This document shows, in pieces, positions 16,113 to 25,910 of a DNA stretch of 64,000 nt (within the stretch, counting starts at the first letter, position 1; each line of letters opens with the position of its first letter). Position numbers and translations under genes: made by a program. Under the pieces are notes generated by a model. The model ran no database searches. It was not told where the DNA came from and saw nothing but the letters and a program-made list of their open reading frames with translations. This stretch comes from Nocardioides sp. LHD-245. Lineage in GTDB: Bacteria; Actinomycetota; Actinomycetes; Propionibacteriales; Nocardioidaceae. The stretch covers positions 1 through 64,000 of the forward strand of contig NZ_JAVFWN010000022.1 in assembly GCF_030929495.1 (NCBI RefSeq), written 5' to 3'.

Positions 16113-17051
16113 ATGGAGCTCCGTGTCTTCACCGAACCGCAGCAGGGCGCGACGTACGACGACCTGCTGGCCGTCGCCCTCGAGGCCGAGCGCCTCGGCT
16201 TCGGCGCCTTCTTCCGCAGCGACCACTACCTCCACATGAGCGGTGACGGCCTGCCCGGCTCGACCGACGCGTGGACCACGCTCGCGGGCCTGGCCCGCGA
16301 CACCGGCACGATCCGCCTCGGCACGATGATGACGAGCGCCACCTTCCGCCACCCCGGCGTGCTCGCGATCCAGGTCGCGCAGGTCGACCAGATGAGTGGC
16401 GGCCGGGTCGAGCTCGGCATCGGCGCCGGCTGGTTCACCCAGGAGCACACGGCCTACGGCATCCCGTTCCCCGACACCGGCGAGCGCTTCGAGCGGTACG
16501 CCGAGCAGCTGGAGCTGATCACCGGGCTGTGGTCGACGCCGGTGGGCGAGCGGTACGCGTTCGGCGGGCAGCACTACCGGCTCGACGACAGCCCCGCGCT
16601 GCCCAAGCCGGTCCAGTCGAGCGGCCTGCGTGGCGGTGTCCCGCTGCTGATCGGCGGCAAGGGCGCCCACAAGACCCCGGCCCTCGCGGCGGCGTACGCC
16701 GACGAGTTCAACCTGCCGTTCGTCGACGAGGAGTTCACCGCCGTCCAGTTCGGCCGGGTGCGTCGCGCGGCGGAGGAGATCGGACGGGACCCGGCGTCGA
16801 TCATCTGGTCCAACGCCCTCGTGCTGTGCGTCGGCGAGGACGAGGCGGCGATCGCCCGGCGGGCGGCCGCCATCGGCCGCGAGGTCGACGAGCTGCGGGC
16901 CAACGGACTGGCCGGCACGCCGGCCGAGGTGGTCGACAAGATCGGGCGGTACGCCGCGCTGGGCGCCCAGCGGATCTACCTCCAGGTGCTCGACCTGGGT
17001 GATCTCGACCACCTGCGCCTCGTGGCGGCTGAGGTGATGCCGCAGGTGTGA
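16113..17051 (+). CDS. LLM-class F420-dependent oxidoreductase (TIGR03560-like)
   Basis: A 312-residue luciferase-like monooxygenase-fold protein. MELRVFTEPQQGATYDDLLA at the N-terminus, RSDHYLHMSG, TIRLGTMMTSATFRHPGVLA and the GRVELGIGAGWFTQEHTAYG block mark the F420-dependent LLM group. The reaction is unknown; members reduce diverse substrates with deazaflavin F420. AGGAG lies close to the ATG. It sits between folA and dapA on the same strand but probably is not functionally tied to either. Confidence 0.9.
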   Translation: MELRVFTEPQQGATYDDLLAVALEAERLGFGAFFRSDHYLHMSGDGLPGSTDAWTTLAGLARDTGTIRLGTMMTSATFRHPGVLAIQVAQVDQMSGGRVELGIGAGWFTQEHTAYGIPFPDTGERFERYAEQLELITGLWSTPVGERYAFGGQHYRLDDSPALPKPVQSSGLRGGVPLLIGGKGAHKTPALAAAYADEFNLPFVDEEFTAVQFGRVRRAAEEIGRDPASIIWSNALVLCVGEDEAAIARRAAAIGREVDELRANGLAGTPAEVVDKIGRYAALGAQRIYLQVLDLGDLDHLRLVAAEVMPQV

Positions 17052-17054
17052 CGA

Positions 17055-17060
17055 TAGGCT
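17055..17060 (+). promoter_or_regulatory. -10 box of leaderless dapA
   Basis: TAGGCT, 7 nt before ATG 17068. Confidence 0.6.
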
Positions 17061-17067
17061 GGGGGTC

Positions 17068-17955
17068 ATGACTCCCGCACCCTTCGGCACCATGCTGACC
17101 GCCATGGTCACGCCGTTCCTCGAGAACGGCTCCGTCGACCTGGACGGAGTGCAGAAGGTCGCCAAGCACCTCGTCGACAACGGCAACGACGGCATCGTCG
17201 TCTCCGGCACGACCGGCGAGTCCCCGACCACCACCGGCGCCGAGGACGGCGAGACCCTGGCCGCCGTCAAGGACGCCGTCGGCGAGCGCGCCAAGGTGGT
17301 CGCCGGCGTGGGGACCAACGACACCCGCCACTCCGTCGAGCTCGCCAAGCAGGCCGAGAAGGTCGGCGCCGACGGGCTCCTGCTCGTGACGCCCTACTAC
17401 AACAAGCCCAGCCAGCCCGGCGTGCTCAACCACTTCCGCCACGTCGTCGAGGCCACCGGCGTGCCGGTCATGCTCTACGACGTCCCGGGCCGCACCGGCA
17501 CCAAGATCTCGCTGGAGACCTATGCCGCCGCCCGCCAGTGGGACACCGTCGTCGCGGTCAAGGAGGCGACGGGCGACCTGGCCCGCACCGCCCAGCTGGT
17601 CGACCTCGGCTACGCCGTCTACTCCGGCGACGACGTCAACACGCTCGGCTACCTCGCCTACGGCGCGACCGGCCTGGTCTCGGTCGTCGGCCATGTCGCC
17701 GGCACCCAGCTGCGCGCGATGATCGACGCCTTCCTGGCTGGCGACCACGCCGAGGCGCTGCGCATCCACACCGGCCTGATCCCGGCGTTCGAGGCGATCA
17801 TGGGCGTGGGCAACTACGGCGCCACGACCGCCAAGGCCGCGCTGGAGCTGGTCGGCGTCCTGACCGACCGAACGGTCCGGCCGCCACTGCTGGCGCTCGA
17901 CGACGCGGAGGTCGCCGACCTCCGCGCCGGTCTCGCCGCGGCGGGCCTCCTCTGA
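17068..17955 (+). CDS. dapA: 4-hydroxy-tetrahydrodipicolinate synthase
   Basis: First committed step to diaminopimelate and lysine: condensation of pyruvate with aspartate semialdehyde. The Schiff-base Lys165 is in AVKEATGDL, GTTGESPTTT is the N-terminal signature, YYNKPSQ and the catalytic Tyr in MLYDVPGRT are present. 295 residues, standard. It starts without a leader from TAGGCT at 17055. The last base of its TGA is the first base of the rnj ATG, so translation of the two is coupled, as in many Actinobacteria. Confidence 0.96.
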   Translation: MTPAPFGTMLTAMVTPFLENGSVDLDGVQKVAKHLVDNGNDGIVVSGTTGESPTTTGAEDGETLAAVKDAVGERAKVVAGVGTNDTRHSVELAKQAEKVGADGLLLVTPYYNKPSQPGVLNHFRHVVEATGVPVMLYDVPGRTGTKISLETYAAARQWDTVVAVKEATGDLARTAQLVDLGYAVYSGDDVNTLGYLAYGATGLVSVVGHVAGTQLRAMIDAFLAGDHAEALRIHTGLIPAFEAIMGVGNYGATTAKAALELVGVLTDRTVRPPLLALDDAEVADLRAGLAAAGLL

Positions 17956-19640
17956 TGTCGCACCCGCACCCCGAGCTGTCCGCGCCCCCGAAGCTGCCCA
18001 AGGGCGGCCTGCGGGTCATCCCCCTCGGGGGCCTCGGCGAGGTCGGCCGCAACATGACGGTCTTCGAGTACGACGGTCGGCTGCTCATCGTCGACTGCGG
18101 CGTGCTGTTCCCCGACGACCACCAGCCCGGCGTCGACCTGATCCTCCCCGACTTCGCGGCCATCCGCGACCGGCTCGACAAGGTCGAGGCGCTGGTGCTG
18201 ACCCACGGTCACGAGGACCACATCGGCGCGACGCCGTACCTCCTGCGCGAGCGGCAGGACATCCCGCTGGTCGGCTCCGAGCTGACCCTGGCGCTGCTCA
18301 ACTCCAAGTTGCGCGAGCACCGCCTGCGCCAGACGCCGTTCTACACGGTCAAGGAGGGCGACAAGATCTCGTTCGGCCCCTTCGACCTGGAGTTCGTGGC
18401 GGTCAACCACTCCATCCCCGACGCGCTCGCGGTCGCGATCCGCACCGGCGCCGGCCTGGTGCTCCACACCGGCGACTTCAAGATGGACCAGCTCCCGCTC
18501 GACGGCCGGATCACCGACCTGCGGGCCTTCGCCCGACTGGGGGAGGAGGGGGTGGACCTCTTCCTCACCGACTCCACCAACGCCGAGGTGCCCGGCTTCA
18601 CGACGGCCGAGCGCAAGATCACCCCGGTGCTCGAGCAGGCCTTCGCCGAGTCGAAGCAGCGCATCATCGTGGCCTGCTTCGCCTCCCACGTGCACCGCGT
18701 CCAGCAGGTCCTCGACACCGCGGTCAAGCACAACCGCAAGGTGGCGTACGTTGGCCGCTCGATGGTCCGCAACATGGCGATCGCGCGCGACCTGGGCTAC
18801 CTCAAGGTCCCGCCGGGCGTGATGGTCGAGGCCAAGGAGCTCGCCGACCTCGCCCCGGAGCGGCAGGTGCTCATCTCGACCGGGTCGCAGGGTGAGCCGC
18901 TCAGCGCGCTGGCCCGGATCGCGCAGCGCACCCACAACTTCGTGCACCTCGAGGAGGGCGACACCGTCGTCCTCGCCTCCAGCCTGATCCCCGGCAACGA
19001 GAACGCCGTCTACCGGGTGATCAACGGCCTGGCCCGGCTCGGCGCCCGGGTCGTCCACAAGGGCAACGCCCTGGTCCACGTCTCCGGTCACGCCAGCGCC
19101 GGCGAGCTGCTCTACTGCTACAACATCGTCAAGCCGCGCAACGTGCTGCCCGTGCACGGCGAGGTCCGCCACATGCTCGCCAACGGCGACCTCGCCAAGC
19201 AGACCGGCGTCGAGAACGTCGTCTACGCCGAGGACGGCGTCGTCGTCGACCTCGTCGACGGGGTGGCCTCGGTGGTCGGCAAGGTCGAGTGCGGCTACGT
19301 CTTCGTCGACGGCCAGTCGGTCGGCGACGTCACCGAGTCGGAGCTCAAGGACCGCCGGATCCTCGGCGAGGAGGGCTTCATCTCGGTGATCGTGGTCGTC
19401 GACTCGGTCGCCGGCAAGGTCTCCGCCGGCCCCGAGATCCACGCCCGTGGCCACGCCTGGGCCGACTCCGACTTCGAGCCGATCAAGCAGCCCATCGTCG
19501 ACGCCGTCAACCGCTCCATCAGCGAGGGCAGCACCGACACCTACCAGCTGCAGCAGACGGTGCGCCGCACCATCGGCCGCTGGGTGAGCAACACCCACAA
19601 GCGCCGGCCCATGATCATCCCGGTCGTCGTCGAGGCCTAA
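17955..19640 (+). CDS. rnj: Ribonuclease J
   Basis: Metallo-beta-lactamase/beta-CASP ribonuclease with 5' exonuclease and endonuclease activity in mRNA decay and rRNA maturation. The zinc motif HGHEDHIG spans H84-H89, with HTGDFKMD and the beta-CASP motifs VSGHASAGE and LPVHGEVRHM further on. The frame is open upstream into dapA, but the ATG at 17955 overlaps the dapA stop by one base and opens at the family start; 561 residues. A hairpin follows the gene at 19739. Confidence 0.96.
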   Translation: MSHPHPELSAPPKLPKGGLRVIPLGGLGEVGRNMTVFEYDGRLLIVDCGVLFPDDHQPGVDLILPDFAAIRDRLDKVEALVLTHGHEDHIGATPYLLRERQDIPLVGSELTLALLNSKLREHRLRQTPFYTVKEGDKISFGPFDLEFVAVNHSIPDALAVAIRTGAGLVLHTGDFKMDQLPLDGRITDLRAFARLGEEGVDLFLTDSTNAEVPGFTTAERKITPVLEQAFAESKQRIIVACFASHVHRVQQVLDTAVKHNRKVAYVGRSMVRNMAIARDLGYLKVPPGVMVEAKELADLAPERQVLISTGSQGEPLSALARIAQRTHNFVHLEEGDTVVLASSLIPGNENAVYRVINGLARLGARVVHKGNALVHVSGHASAGELLYCYNIVKPRNVLPVHGEVRHMLANGDLAKQTGVENVVYAEDGVVVDLVDGVASVVGKVECGYVFVDGQSVGDVTESELKDRRILGEEGFISVIVVVDSVAGKVSAGPEIHARGHAWADSDFEPIKQPIVDAVNRSISEGSTDTYQLQQTVRRTIGRWVSNTHKRRPMIIPVVVEA

Positions 19641-19738
19641 GAGCGGGCCGACGCCTGCATGACCATGCGCCGCGTGGCGCTCGCTCGACGGGTAGAACGC
19701 GTTGCAATTGGGCACATACCGCATCCGATTGCCCCGAA

Positions 19739-19768
19739 TTGTTGCGGTTGGGGACCAAACCGCAACAA
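19739..19768 (+). terminator. Hairpin after rnj
   Basis: Perfect 11-bp stem (TTGTTGCGGTT, 8-nt loop, complementary arm) about 100 bp after the rnj stop. No U-tract follows on the plus strand, so it would be one of the tract-less hairpins common in Actinobacteria. Confidence 0.5.
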
Positions 19769-19780
19769 CGGAGGCAGAAA

Positions 19781-19831
19781 AAAGCCGAGAGTGCATGAGC
19801 TCTCGATCCACCGAGAACCCATGCACTCTCG
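19781..19831 (-). terminator. Cruciform terminator of the M4 peptidase gene
   Basis: Perfect 12-bp arms 19786-19797 (CGAGAGTGCATG) and 19820-19831 with a 22-nt loop that itself holds a 5-bp hairpin (TCTCG, 6 nt, CGAGA). On the minus strand the stem runs into a T-rich tract (GGCTTTTTTC), 10 nt after the peptidase stop: a good intrinsic terminator. Confidence 0.8.
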
Positions 19832-19840
19832 TGCGTCCTG

Positions 19841-22800
19841 CTACTGCTTGCCCTTCAGCTTGATCGTCACCTTCCCCGAGAACGGCGCGATCTTGGCGTC
19901 GCCGGGGTAGCTCACGGTCGCCTTGACCTTGCGCTTGCCCTGCCTCCACAGCTTCTTGAGCTGCTTCTTGGCCTTGACCTTCAGCACGCCGTTGACCACG
20001 GTCCCGGTGTACGTCCTGCCCTTGATCGTGACCGTGACCGGACCGGACGGCATCACGCCGTTGGCGGTGTTGATCGTGATCGTGACGGTGCCCTTCTTGG
20101 CGCTCGCCTTGGGGGAGACGGTCGCGGTGCCGGGGGCCGGCGGGACCGGGGCGGTGCAGACGCTCAGGGCGACGTTGTCGATGTACCAGCCGTCGTTGCC
20201 GTTGCAGCCGTCCATGCCGAAGTCGAACCGGAACTGGACGGTGTCACCGGGCTTGGCGATCATCGACAGGTCGATGGCCGAGTAGCCCCACTGTCCGGTC
20301 GGGAGCCCACCGTCGGCGCCGGTGAACGCCGGCTCTCCGGCCATCGGGTTGGTGTTGCCGGCCGCCACGGAGTCGAGTTCCCCACCGGGCGCGTTGTAGA
20401 GCCAGGCCCGGTCCGGGACCAGCTCGAACTCCGGAGCGCCGTTGACCTTGACCTTCACGTTGCCGCCGTCGAACGAGACCTCGGTGGCGACGTAGTGGTC
20501 GAAGGAGAGCCTCGGCAGCGCGCCGTCCGGCACCGTCAGGACCGGTGTCGACATCCCCACGCGCGAGGAGTAGTCGTCCTCGTCGAGGTTGCAGCTGCCG
20601 AAGTTGCCGGCCTCGCCCTTGTCATCGAAGTAGAGCACCGACGTGCCGCCCTTGTGCTGCATGCCGCCCTTGCTGACGACCGGCAGTTCTCTCGTGGTCG
20701 TCGCGTCGAAGTGCTTGGAGCCATGCCCATCAGGTCCGAAGTCGGCGTACTCGACGTCCTGCGTCCAGCCGGCCGGGATGCCCGACTCGAAGCCCTCGGC
20801 CCACAGGTCCTTGGTGACCGTGTCGTCGCCACAGCTGGCCTTGCCGCTGTGGAACATCGGCTTGAAGTTGCACTGCACCGGCTCCTTGCGCAGCTCGGTG
20901 GCGGCGATCGCCTTGGTCACCGCCGCGCAGTCCGCGGCGGCGATGGGCGCGATGGTGCCCTCGTCGGCCGCACTGCCACCGGTGGCGCTGTTCCCGAGCG
21001 TCAGCTTCTTCAACGCGGTGTTGCCGGTCAGCGTCGCGCAGGACGCCTCGAGCCCGTCGGCCAGCTCGGCGAAGCCGGAGGTCGGGGTGAGGTAGACGAA
21101 CTGCGTGCGCCAGAAGAGGTGCGCGGCCTTGTCCAGGCCGATGCCCGGGACGGTCACGCCGTTGAAGGTGCCGCCGTCGACGAGCAGCGCGAAGGTGTGG
21201 TTGACCACGCCGGAGTTGGTGTGGACGCCGCCGCTGTCGTCGGTGTCGCAGAAGTACTCCTCGTCGGACACCTTGCCCGGGTCGCCGTAGCAGTTCGGGT
21301 TCCACATGTCGCGGATGGCGCTACCGAAGGCCGGGTCGTCCTCGCCGGACAGCCAGCGGAAGCTCGCGTCGCGTGAGCCCGGCACCTCGGCGTCGGTCAG
21401 CGTGATGCTCAGCGGGCCGGCTGCGGCCTTGATCTCGGCTCCGTCGGCCTGGCTGACCATCGCACCGTAGATCTCGGAGAAGCCGGCGACCGACGCGACG
21501 CCCGGCTGGTTGTTGCCGAAGATGATGCCCGTCGCGCCGGCGTCCTCGGCGTGCGCGATCTTGTCGGCGAAGGCGCACAGGCCCCGGTCGACGTACACGA
21601 ACTTGCCTGCGATCTCGGTACCGTTGTCGAACGGCGAGCAACCGTCGCTGTCGGTGCCGACCACCTCGCCCTCGTCCTCCTCGACGGCGTCGACGCCGAC
21701 GACGAGGTCGTCGGTGACGTTGTCGATGATCGGACCGAAGGCGGCCGCGACAGCGGTGCACTCACCGACCTCGTCCAGCGGTGTCACGACGACGTCGATG
21801 TCACCGCGGGTGCCCTCCGAGCACTTGCCGTCGGTGCGATGGGTCTCCTCGTCGGGCTGGTTGAAGCGGTCGTTGAGCATGTCGACGGTCTCGCCCCAGA
21901 TGTCGGAGTAGGCCTCGTTCATCGCACCTGGCTGCCACTGGTAGAGCAGGCCGGACGTCTTCTCCGTGTAGGCGTGGCCCCACTCGTGGGCGACGGTGTC
22001 GTCGGAGGAGACGCCGGTGCAGTAGTTGGTCGACCGGCCGTTCCAGTTGGCGTTGGGGCACTGGATCGTCGGGTCGTTGTTGACCGTGATCATCTTGCCG
22101 CCCGCGCCGTCCCAGGAGTCCCGGCCGAAGGAGTTCATGAAGAGCCAGTACGCCTCGCCGGTGCCCTGGACCTCGTTCTGCTGGTCCTCGGTCAGGTCAG
22201 CGCCCCCGGTGCCTTCGGGCCAGTTCGGGGCGTCCGTCTCGACCCACACCGGAGGGTTCTCGATCGACTGCTCGTGCAGCTCGCGATCGAGCGCGTGCGC
22301 GATCATCGAGTAGCGGTTCACCGGCTTGCCGGTGATCGCGTCGAGCACGCTGGTCTCGCGGGTCTGCTTGCCGTCGGTCACCTCGACCACCCAGGCCAGG
22401 AGGTTGCGGCCCTCGACACCCTGGATGGCACCCATCCGGTAGACCATCAAGGTGGCCTCGGCGGTGAGGGTGCTCGCCTTCGGCTTGACGGCGGCGTCCT
22501 CGCCCGCGCCGGCGGGTGCCTGCGCGGCGAGCTCGATCGCCTTCGCCTCGGCGCTCGCCTCGTCGATGCGGGGTGTCACGTCGACGTCGACCTTCGGGGC
22601 GACGTGCCCGGACACCGACACGAGGTCGCCGTCGAGGTCGACCTGGGCGCGCAGCTTCGCGCCGAAGACGGGGACGCCCTGGTGGCTCTGGGCGAAGTCG
22701 ACGGTGTAGCCCGCCTCCGTCTTGGTGACCGCGCTCTGCTCGAGCTGGCCGGCGGACGCGCCGAACGCGCGGGCGTACTTGTCGACGTACGCGCTCGACT

Positions 22801-23059
22801 TCTCCTGGGCGCCGCTCCTCGTCGTCCCCGAGCGCTCGGACGGGTACAGGTCCTTGGTCGCGCTGATGAAGCCGAGCCGGTCGGTGGCCGGGGACATGGT
22901 CACGGCGACATCGCCGCTGGCCTCGCCGCGCATCTGCTGGACGACGGACGGATCGTTCGGGGCCGCCGTCACCGGCGCCGAGGGGACGACCACGAGGGCC
23001 GCCCCGACGAGCGAGAGTCCGACGCCCTTCCTCAGGGCATCGGGAAGGTTGAGTCTCAC
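19841..23059 (-). CDS. Secreted M4 (thermolysin-type) metallopeptidase with PA insert and Ig-like C-terminus
   Basis: Extracellular zinc protease of 1072 residues. Order: signal peptide (GVGLSLVGAALVVVPSAPVTAA), FTP/PepSY-type inhibitory propeptide (to about 290), catalytic HEWGH at about 358 with the third ligand in NEAYSD at about 380, a PA domain inserted at about 425-550 (FVYVDRGLCAFADKIAHAED), the second catalytic segment GGVHTNSGVVNHTF at about 620, a carbohydrate-binding or MAM-like sandwich, and a Lys-rich Ig-like domain at the end. GTG 23059 is preferred to ATG 23122 because GGAGAA lies 6 nt upstream. It sits between rnj and ftsK on the opposite strand, breaking that conserved pair, so it was probably inserted. 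A strong terminator follows. Confidence 0.93.
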   Translation of the reverse strand: MRLNLPDALRKGVGLSLVGAALVVVPSAPVTAAPNDPSVVQQMRGEASGDVAVTMSPATDRLGFISATKDLYPSERSGTTRSGAQEKSSAYVDKYARAFGASAGQLEQSAVTKTEAGYTVDFAQSHQGVPVFGAKLRAQVDLDGDLVSVSGHVAPKVDVDVTPRIDEASAEAKAIELAAQAPAGAGEDAAVKPKASTLTAEATLMVYRMGAIQGVEGRNLLAWVVEVTDGKQTRETSVLDAITGKPVNRYSMIAHALDRELHEQSIENPPVWVETDAPNWPEGTGGADLTEDQQNEVQGTGEAYWLFMNSFGRDSWDGAGGKMITVNNDPTIQCPNANWNGRSTNYCTGVSSDDTVAHEWGHAYTEKTSGLLYQWQPGAMNEAYSDIWGETVDMLNDRFNQPDEETHRTDGKCSEGTRGDIDVVVTPLDEVGECTAVAAAFGPIIDNVTDDLVVGVDAVEEDEGEVVGTDSDGCSPFDNGTEIAGKFVYVDRGLCAFADKIAHAEDAGATGIIFGNNQPGVASVAGFSEIYGAMVSQADGAEIKAAAGPLSITLTDAEVPGSRDASFRWLSGEDDPAFGSAIRDMWNPNCYGDPGKVSDEEYFCDTDDSGGVHTNSGVVNHTFALLVDGGTFNGVTVPGIGLDKAAHLFWRTQFVYLTPTSGFAELADGLEASCATLTGNTALKKLTLGNSATGGSAADEGTIAPIAAADCAAVTKAIAATELRKEPVQCNFKPMFHSGKASCGDDTVTKDLWAEGFESGIPAGWTQDVEYADFGPDGHGSKHFDATTTRELPVVSKGGMQHKGGTSVLYFDDKGEAGNFGSCNLDEDDYSSRVGMSTPVLTVPDGALPRLSFDHYVATEVSFDGGNVKVKVNGAPEFELVPDRAWLYNAPGGELDSVAAGNTNPMAGEPAFTGADGGLPTGQWGYSAIDLSMIAKPGDTVQFRFDFGMDGCNGNDGWYIDNVALSVCTAPVPPAPGTATVSPKASAKKGTVTITINTANGVMPSGPVTVTIKGRTYTGTVVNGVLKVKAKKQLKKLWRQGKRKVKATVSYPGDAKIAPFSGKVTIKLKGKQ

Positions 23060-23130
23060 GAATGTTCTCCTCGAGATAGAACGTGTCGTCGGCGGGGTCC
23101 GAGTGTTGCCCGCTCCGAACACTGCTCGGC

Positions 23131-23136
23131 ACCCTA
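23131..23136 (-). promoter_or_regulatory. Possible -10 box of the M4 peptidase gene
   Basis: Minus-strand TAGGGT about 70 nt before the GTG at 23059, leaving a leader with a GGAGAA ribosome binding site. A bulged hairpin (CCGAGTGTT and AACACTGCTCGG arms, 23099-23129) lies in the leader. No clear -35. Confidence 0.4.
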
Positions 23137-23266
23137 GGACGCAGGAATGCGGCCGGTCCAGAGGTCCGACGGAAACTCTCCTTTACCTTCACGCTGAGAC
23201 CGGAGAACATCCCGGGCCCCGACGACACACCGCCCTGTGGTCCGTGTGACTGGAGTGACGATCGCC

Positions 23267-23272
23267 TAGGTT
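23267..23272 (+). promoter_or_regulatory. -10 box of leaderless ftsK
   Basis: TAGGTT, 7 nt before ATG 23280. Confidence 0.6.
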
Positions 23273-23279
23273 TGGTGTC

Positions 23280-25910
23280 ATGGCGACCCGTACGTCTTCC
23301 CCGCCGGGGTCGCGCAGCAGGACCGGTTCTTCCTCCCGCTCGGGCGTGAAGAAGACAGCCAGCTCGCGTACCCGGAGTACGACCACCAAGAAGCGCCCGC
23401 CGGCCAAGAAGTCGACCGCGAAGTCGACGCAGGCCCGGCGGCCGGCTCCGCGCGCCGTGCGCAGCGGTCCCGGGCCGGTGCTGCGCGCCTTCACCGCCCT
23501 CGGCCGGGGTGGGGTCGCCCTGTGGCTGGCCTTCGCCCACGGCATCGGCGCGGTCACCCGCGGCGTCGGCCACGGCGCCCGGGACATCGCGCCCGAGCAG
23601 CGCCGCGACGGGTTCGGCCTCCTCCTCGTCGCGGTCGCCCTCGTCATCACCGGCGCCGTGTGGTTCGAGGTGCCGGGCGGCGTCATGGACTTCACCCGGG
23701 CCGCGGTGTCCGGGTCGGTCGGCAAGATCGGCTGGTTCGTGCCGCTGCTGGTGCTGGCCGCCGGCTGGCGGGTCATGCGCGACCCGGTCGGCAACGGGCC
23801 CGTCGGACGCCAGGTGATCGGCTGGACCGCCTTCGCGTTCGGGCTGCTCGGCATCGTCCACATCGCCAACGGCAGCCCCGAGCCGGTGCAGGGCGATACG
23901 ACGCCGTTGCGCGACGGTGGCGGTGCTGTCGGGTACGTCGTCTCGGCTCTGCTGCTCGACCTGCTCCGCGCACCCGCCGTCGTCGTACCGCTCCTGGTCC
24001 TGCTCGCCTTCTTCGGCCTTCTCGTGATCACGGCGACGCCGCTCTACCGCGTGCCCGACCGTCTGCGCGAGCTCGGCGACCTGCTACTCGGCCGCCATCA
24101 CGGGGCGGACGACGACGCGACCCAGGCGATCGACCTCGACGACACCTTCGAGCGGATGGGTGACCCGGCGTACGACTCGCCGGTCCTGGACGAGCCCAGG
24201 AAGCGCCGGCGCAAGAAGGACGAGCCGAGCCCGGTGGAGGAGTCGATGGAGCTGCGCGAGCCCATCGACGTCCCGCTCGTCGACGACGAGCCGCTCGACC
24301 CCGAGGCGGGATCCAACGCGCTCATCGCCCGACGGCTCGCGCAGAGCTCCGGTGCCGGCCAGGACGACGAGACCGGCGACCTCGAGCCGCCGCCGCACGC
24401 CGACCTGCCGCAGCGCGTCGAGCAGCTCGCCCTGTCCGGCGACATCGTCTACACGCTCCCCGACGCCACCGCGCTCAAGCCCGGTGACCCGCACCGCGCC
24501 CGCTCCAAGGCCAGCGACGAGGTCGTCGATCGGCTGCAGACCGTGCTCGACGAGTTCAACGTCGACGCCCAGGTCACCAGCTACACCCGCGGTCCGACGG
24601 TCACCCGCTACGAGATCGAGCTCGGCACGGGCGTCAAGGTCGAGAAGATCCTCGGCGTCCAGCGCAACATCTCCTACGCCGTCGGCTCCGAGGACGTGCG
24701 GATCCTCAGCCCGATCCCCGGGAAGTCCGCGGTCGGCGTGGAGATCCCCAACACCGACAAGGAGATCGTCTCCCTCGGCGACGTGCTCCGCTCGAACACG
24801 GCGCGCAACGACCACCACCCGCTGATCGCGGGCCTCGGCAAGGACGTCGAGGGCGGCTTCGTCGTCGCCAACCTGGCGAAGATGCCGCACCTCCTGGTCG
24901 CCGGTGCCACCGGCTCCGGAAAGTCGAGCTTCATCAACTCGATGATCACCTCGGTGCTGATGCGCTCCACGCCCGACGAGGTGCGGATGATCATGGTCGA
25001 CCCCAAGCGGGTCGAGCTCAACGCCTACGAAGGTGTGCCGCACCTGATCACGCCGATCATCACGAATCCCAAGAAGGCCGCCGAGGCGCTCGAGTGGGTC
25101 TGCCGCGAGATGGACATGCGGTACGACGATCTCGCCAACTTCGGCTTCCGGCACATCAACGACTTCAACAAGGCCGTCCGCGAGGGCAAGGTCGAGGTCC
25201 CGCCGGGCAGCGAGCGGACGCTGTCGCCCTACCCGTACCTGCTGGTGATCGTCGACGAGCTGGCCGACCTGATGATGGTCGCCCCGCGCGACGTCGAGAG
25301 CTCGATCGTCCGCATCACCCAGCTGGCCCGCGCGGCCGGCATCCACCTGGTGCTCGCCACGCAGCGTCCGTCGGTCGACGTCGTCACCGGTCTGATCAAG
25401 GCGAACGTGCCGTCCCGGCTGGCGTTCGCGACGTCCAGCCTCGCCGACAGCCGGGTCATCCTCGACACCCCGGGCGCGGAGAAGCTGGTCGGTCAAGGTG
25501 ACGGCCTGTTCCTGCCCATGGGCGCCTCGAAGCCGATCCGGGTCCAGGGGTCCTGGGTCAGCGAGCCCGAGATCCACGCGGTCGTCAAGCACTGCAAGAC
25601 GCAGCTCGAGCCCAGCTACCGTGAGGACGTCACCGCGCCGGCGGCGTCCAACAAGGTCCTCGACGACGACATCGGCGACGACATGGACCTGGTGGTCCAG
25701 GCGATCGAGCTGGTGGTCTCCACCCAGTTCGGCTCCACCTCGATGCTGCAGCGCAAGCTCCGGGTGGGCTTCGCCAAGGCCGGTCGGCTGATGGACATCC
25801 TCGAGAGCCGAGGCGTGGTCGGCCCCAGCGAGGGATCCAAGGCCCGTGACGTGCTGGTCAAGCCCGACGAGATCGACGCCGTGATCATGACCATCCAGGG
25901 CGAGGGGTGA
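23280..25910 (+). CDS. ftsK: DNA translocase FtsK/SpoIIIE
   Basis: Septum-anchored hexameric motor that pumps chromosome DNA during division. The N-terminus is very basic (to about residue 60); four hydrophobic segments follow between about 75 and 260, such as GFGLLLVAVALVITGAVWF. An acidic linker precedes the motor domain, with Walker A GATGSGKSS at about 542 and the Walker B region LLVIVDELADLMM. The last 65 residues form the winged-helix gamma domain (FGSTSMLQRKLRVGFAKAGR) that reads KOPS-type sequences. 876 residues. Leaderless start; its stop overlaps the next gene by 4 nt (GTGA). Confidence 0.96.
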   Translation: MATRTSSPPGSRSRTGSSSRSGVKKTASSRTRSTTTKKRPPAKKSTAKSTQARRPAPRAVRSGPGPVLRAFTALGRGGVALWLAFAHGIGAVTRGVGHGARDIAPEQRRDGFGLLLVAVALVITGAVWFEVPGGVMDFTRAAVSGSVGKIGWFVPLLVLAAGWRVMRDPVGNGPVGRQVIGWTAFAFGLLGIVHIANGSPEPVQGDTTPLRDGGGAVGYVVSALLLDLLRAPAVVVPLLVLLAFFGLLVITATPLYRVPDRLRELGDLLLGRHHGADDDATQAIDLDDTFERMGDPAYDSPVLDEPRKRRRKKDEPSPVEESMELREPIDVPLVDDEPLDPEAGSNALIARRLAQSSGAGQDDETGDLEPPPHADLPQRVEQLALSGDIVYTLPDATALKPGDPHRARSKASDEVVDRLQTVLDEFNVDAQVTSYTRGPTVTRYEIELGTGVKVEKILGVQRNISYAVGSEDVRILSPIPGKSAVGVEIPNTDKEIVSLGDVLRSNTARNDHHPLIAGLGKDVEGGFVVANLAKMPHLLVAGATGSGKSSFINSMITSVLMRSTPDEVRMIMVDPKRVELNAYEGVPHLITPIITNPKKAAEALEWVCREMDMRYDDLANFGFRHINDFNKAVREGKVEVPPGSERTLSPYPYLLVIVDELADLMMVAPRDVESSIVRITQLARAAGIHLVLATQRPSVDVVTGLIKANVPSRLAFATSSLADSRVILDTPGAEKLVGQGDGLFLPMGASKPIRVQGSWVSEPEIHAVVKHCKTQLEPSYREDVTAPAASNKVLDDDIGDDMDLVVQAIELVVSTQFGSTSMLQRKLRVGFAKAGRLMDILESRGVVGPSEGSKARDVLVKPDEIDAVIMTIQGEG

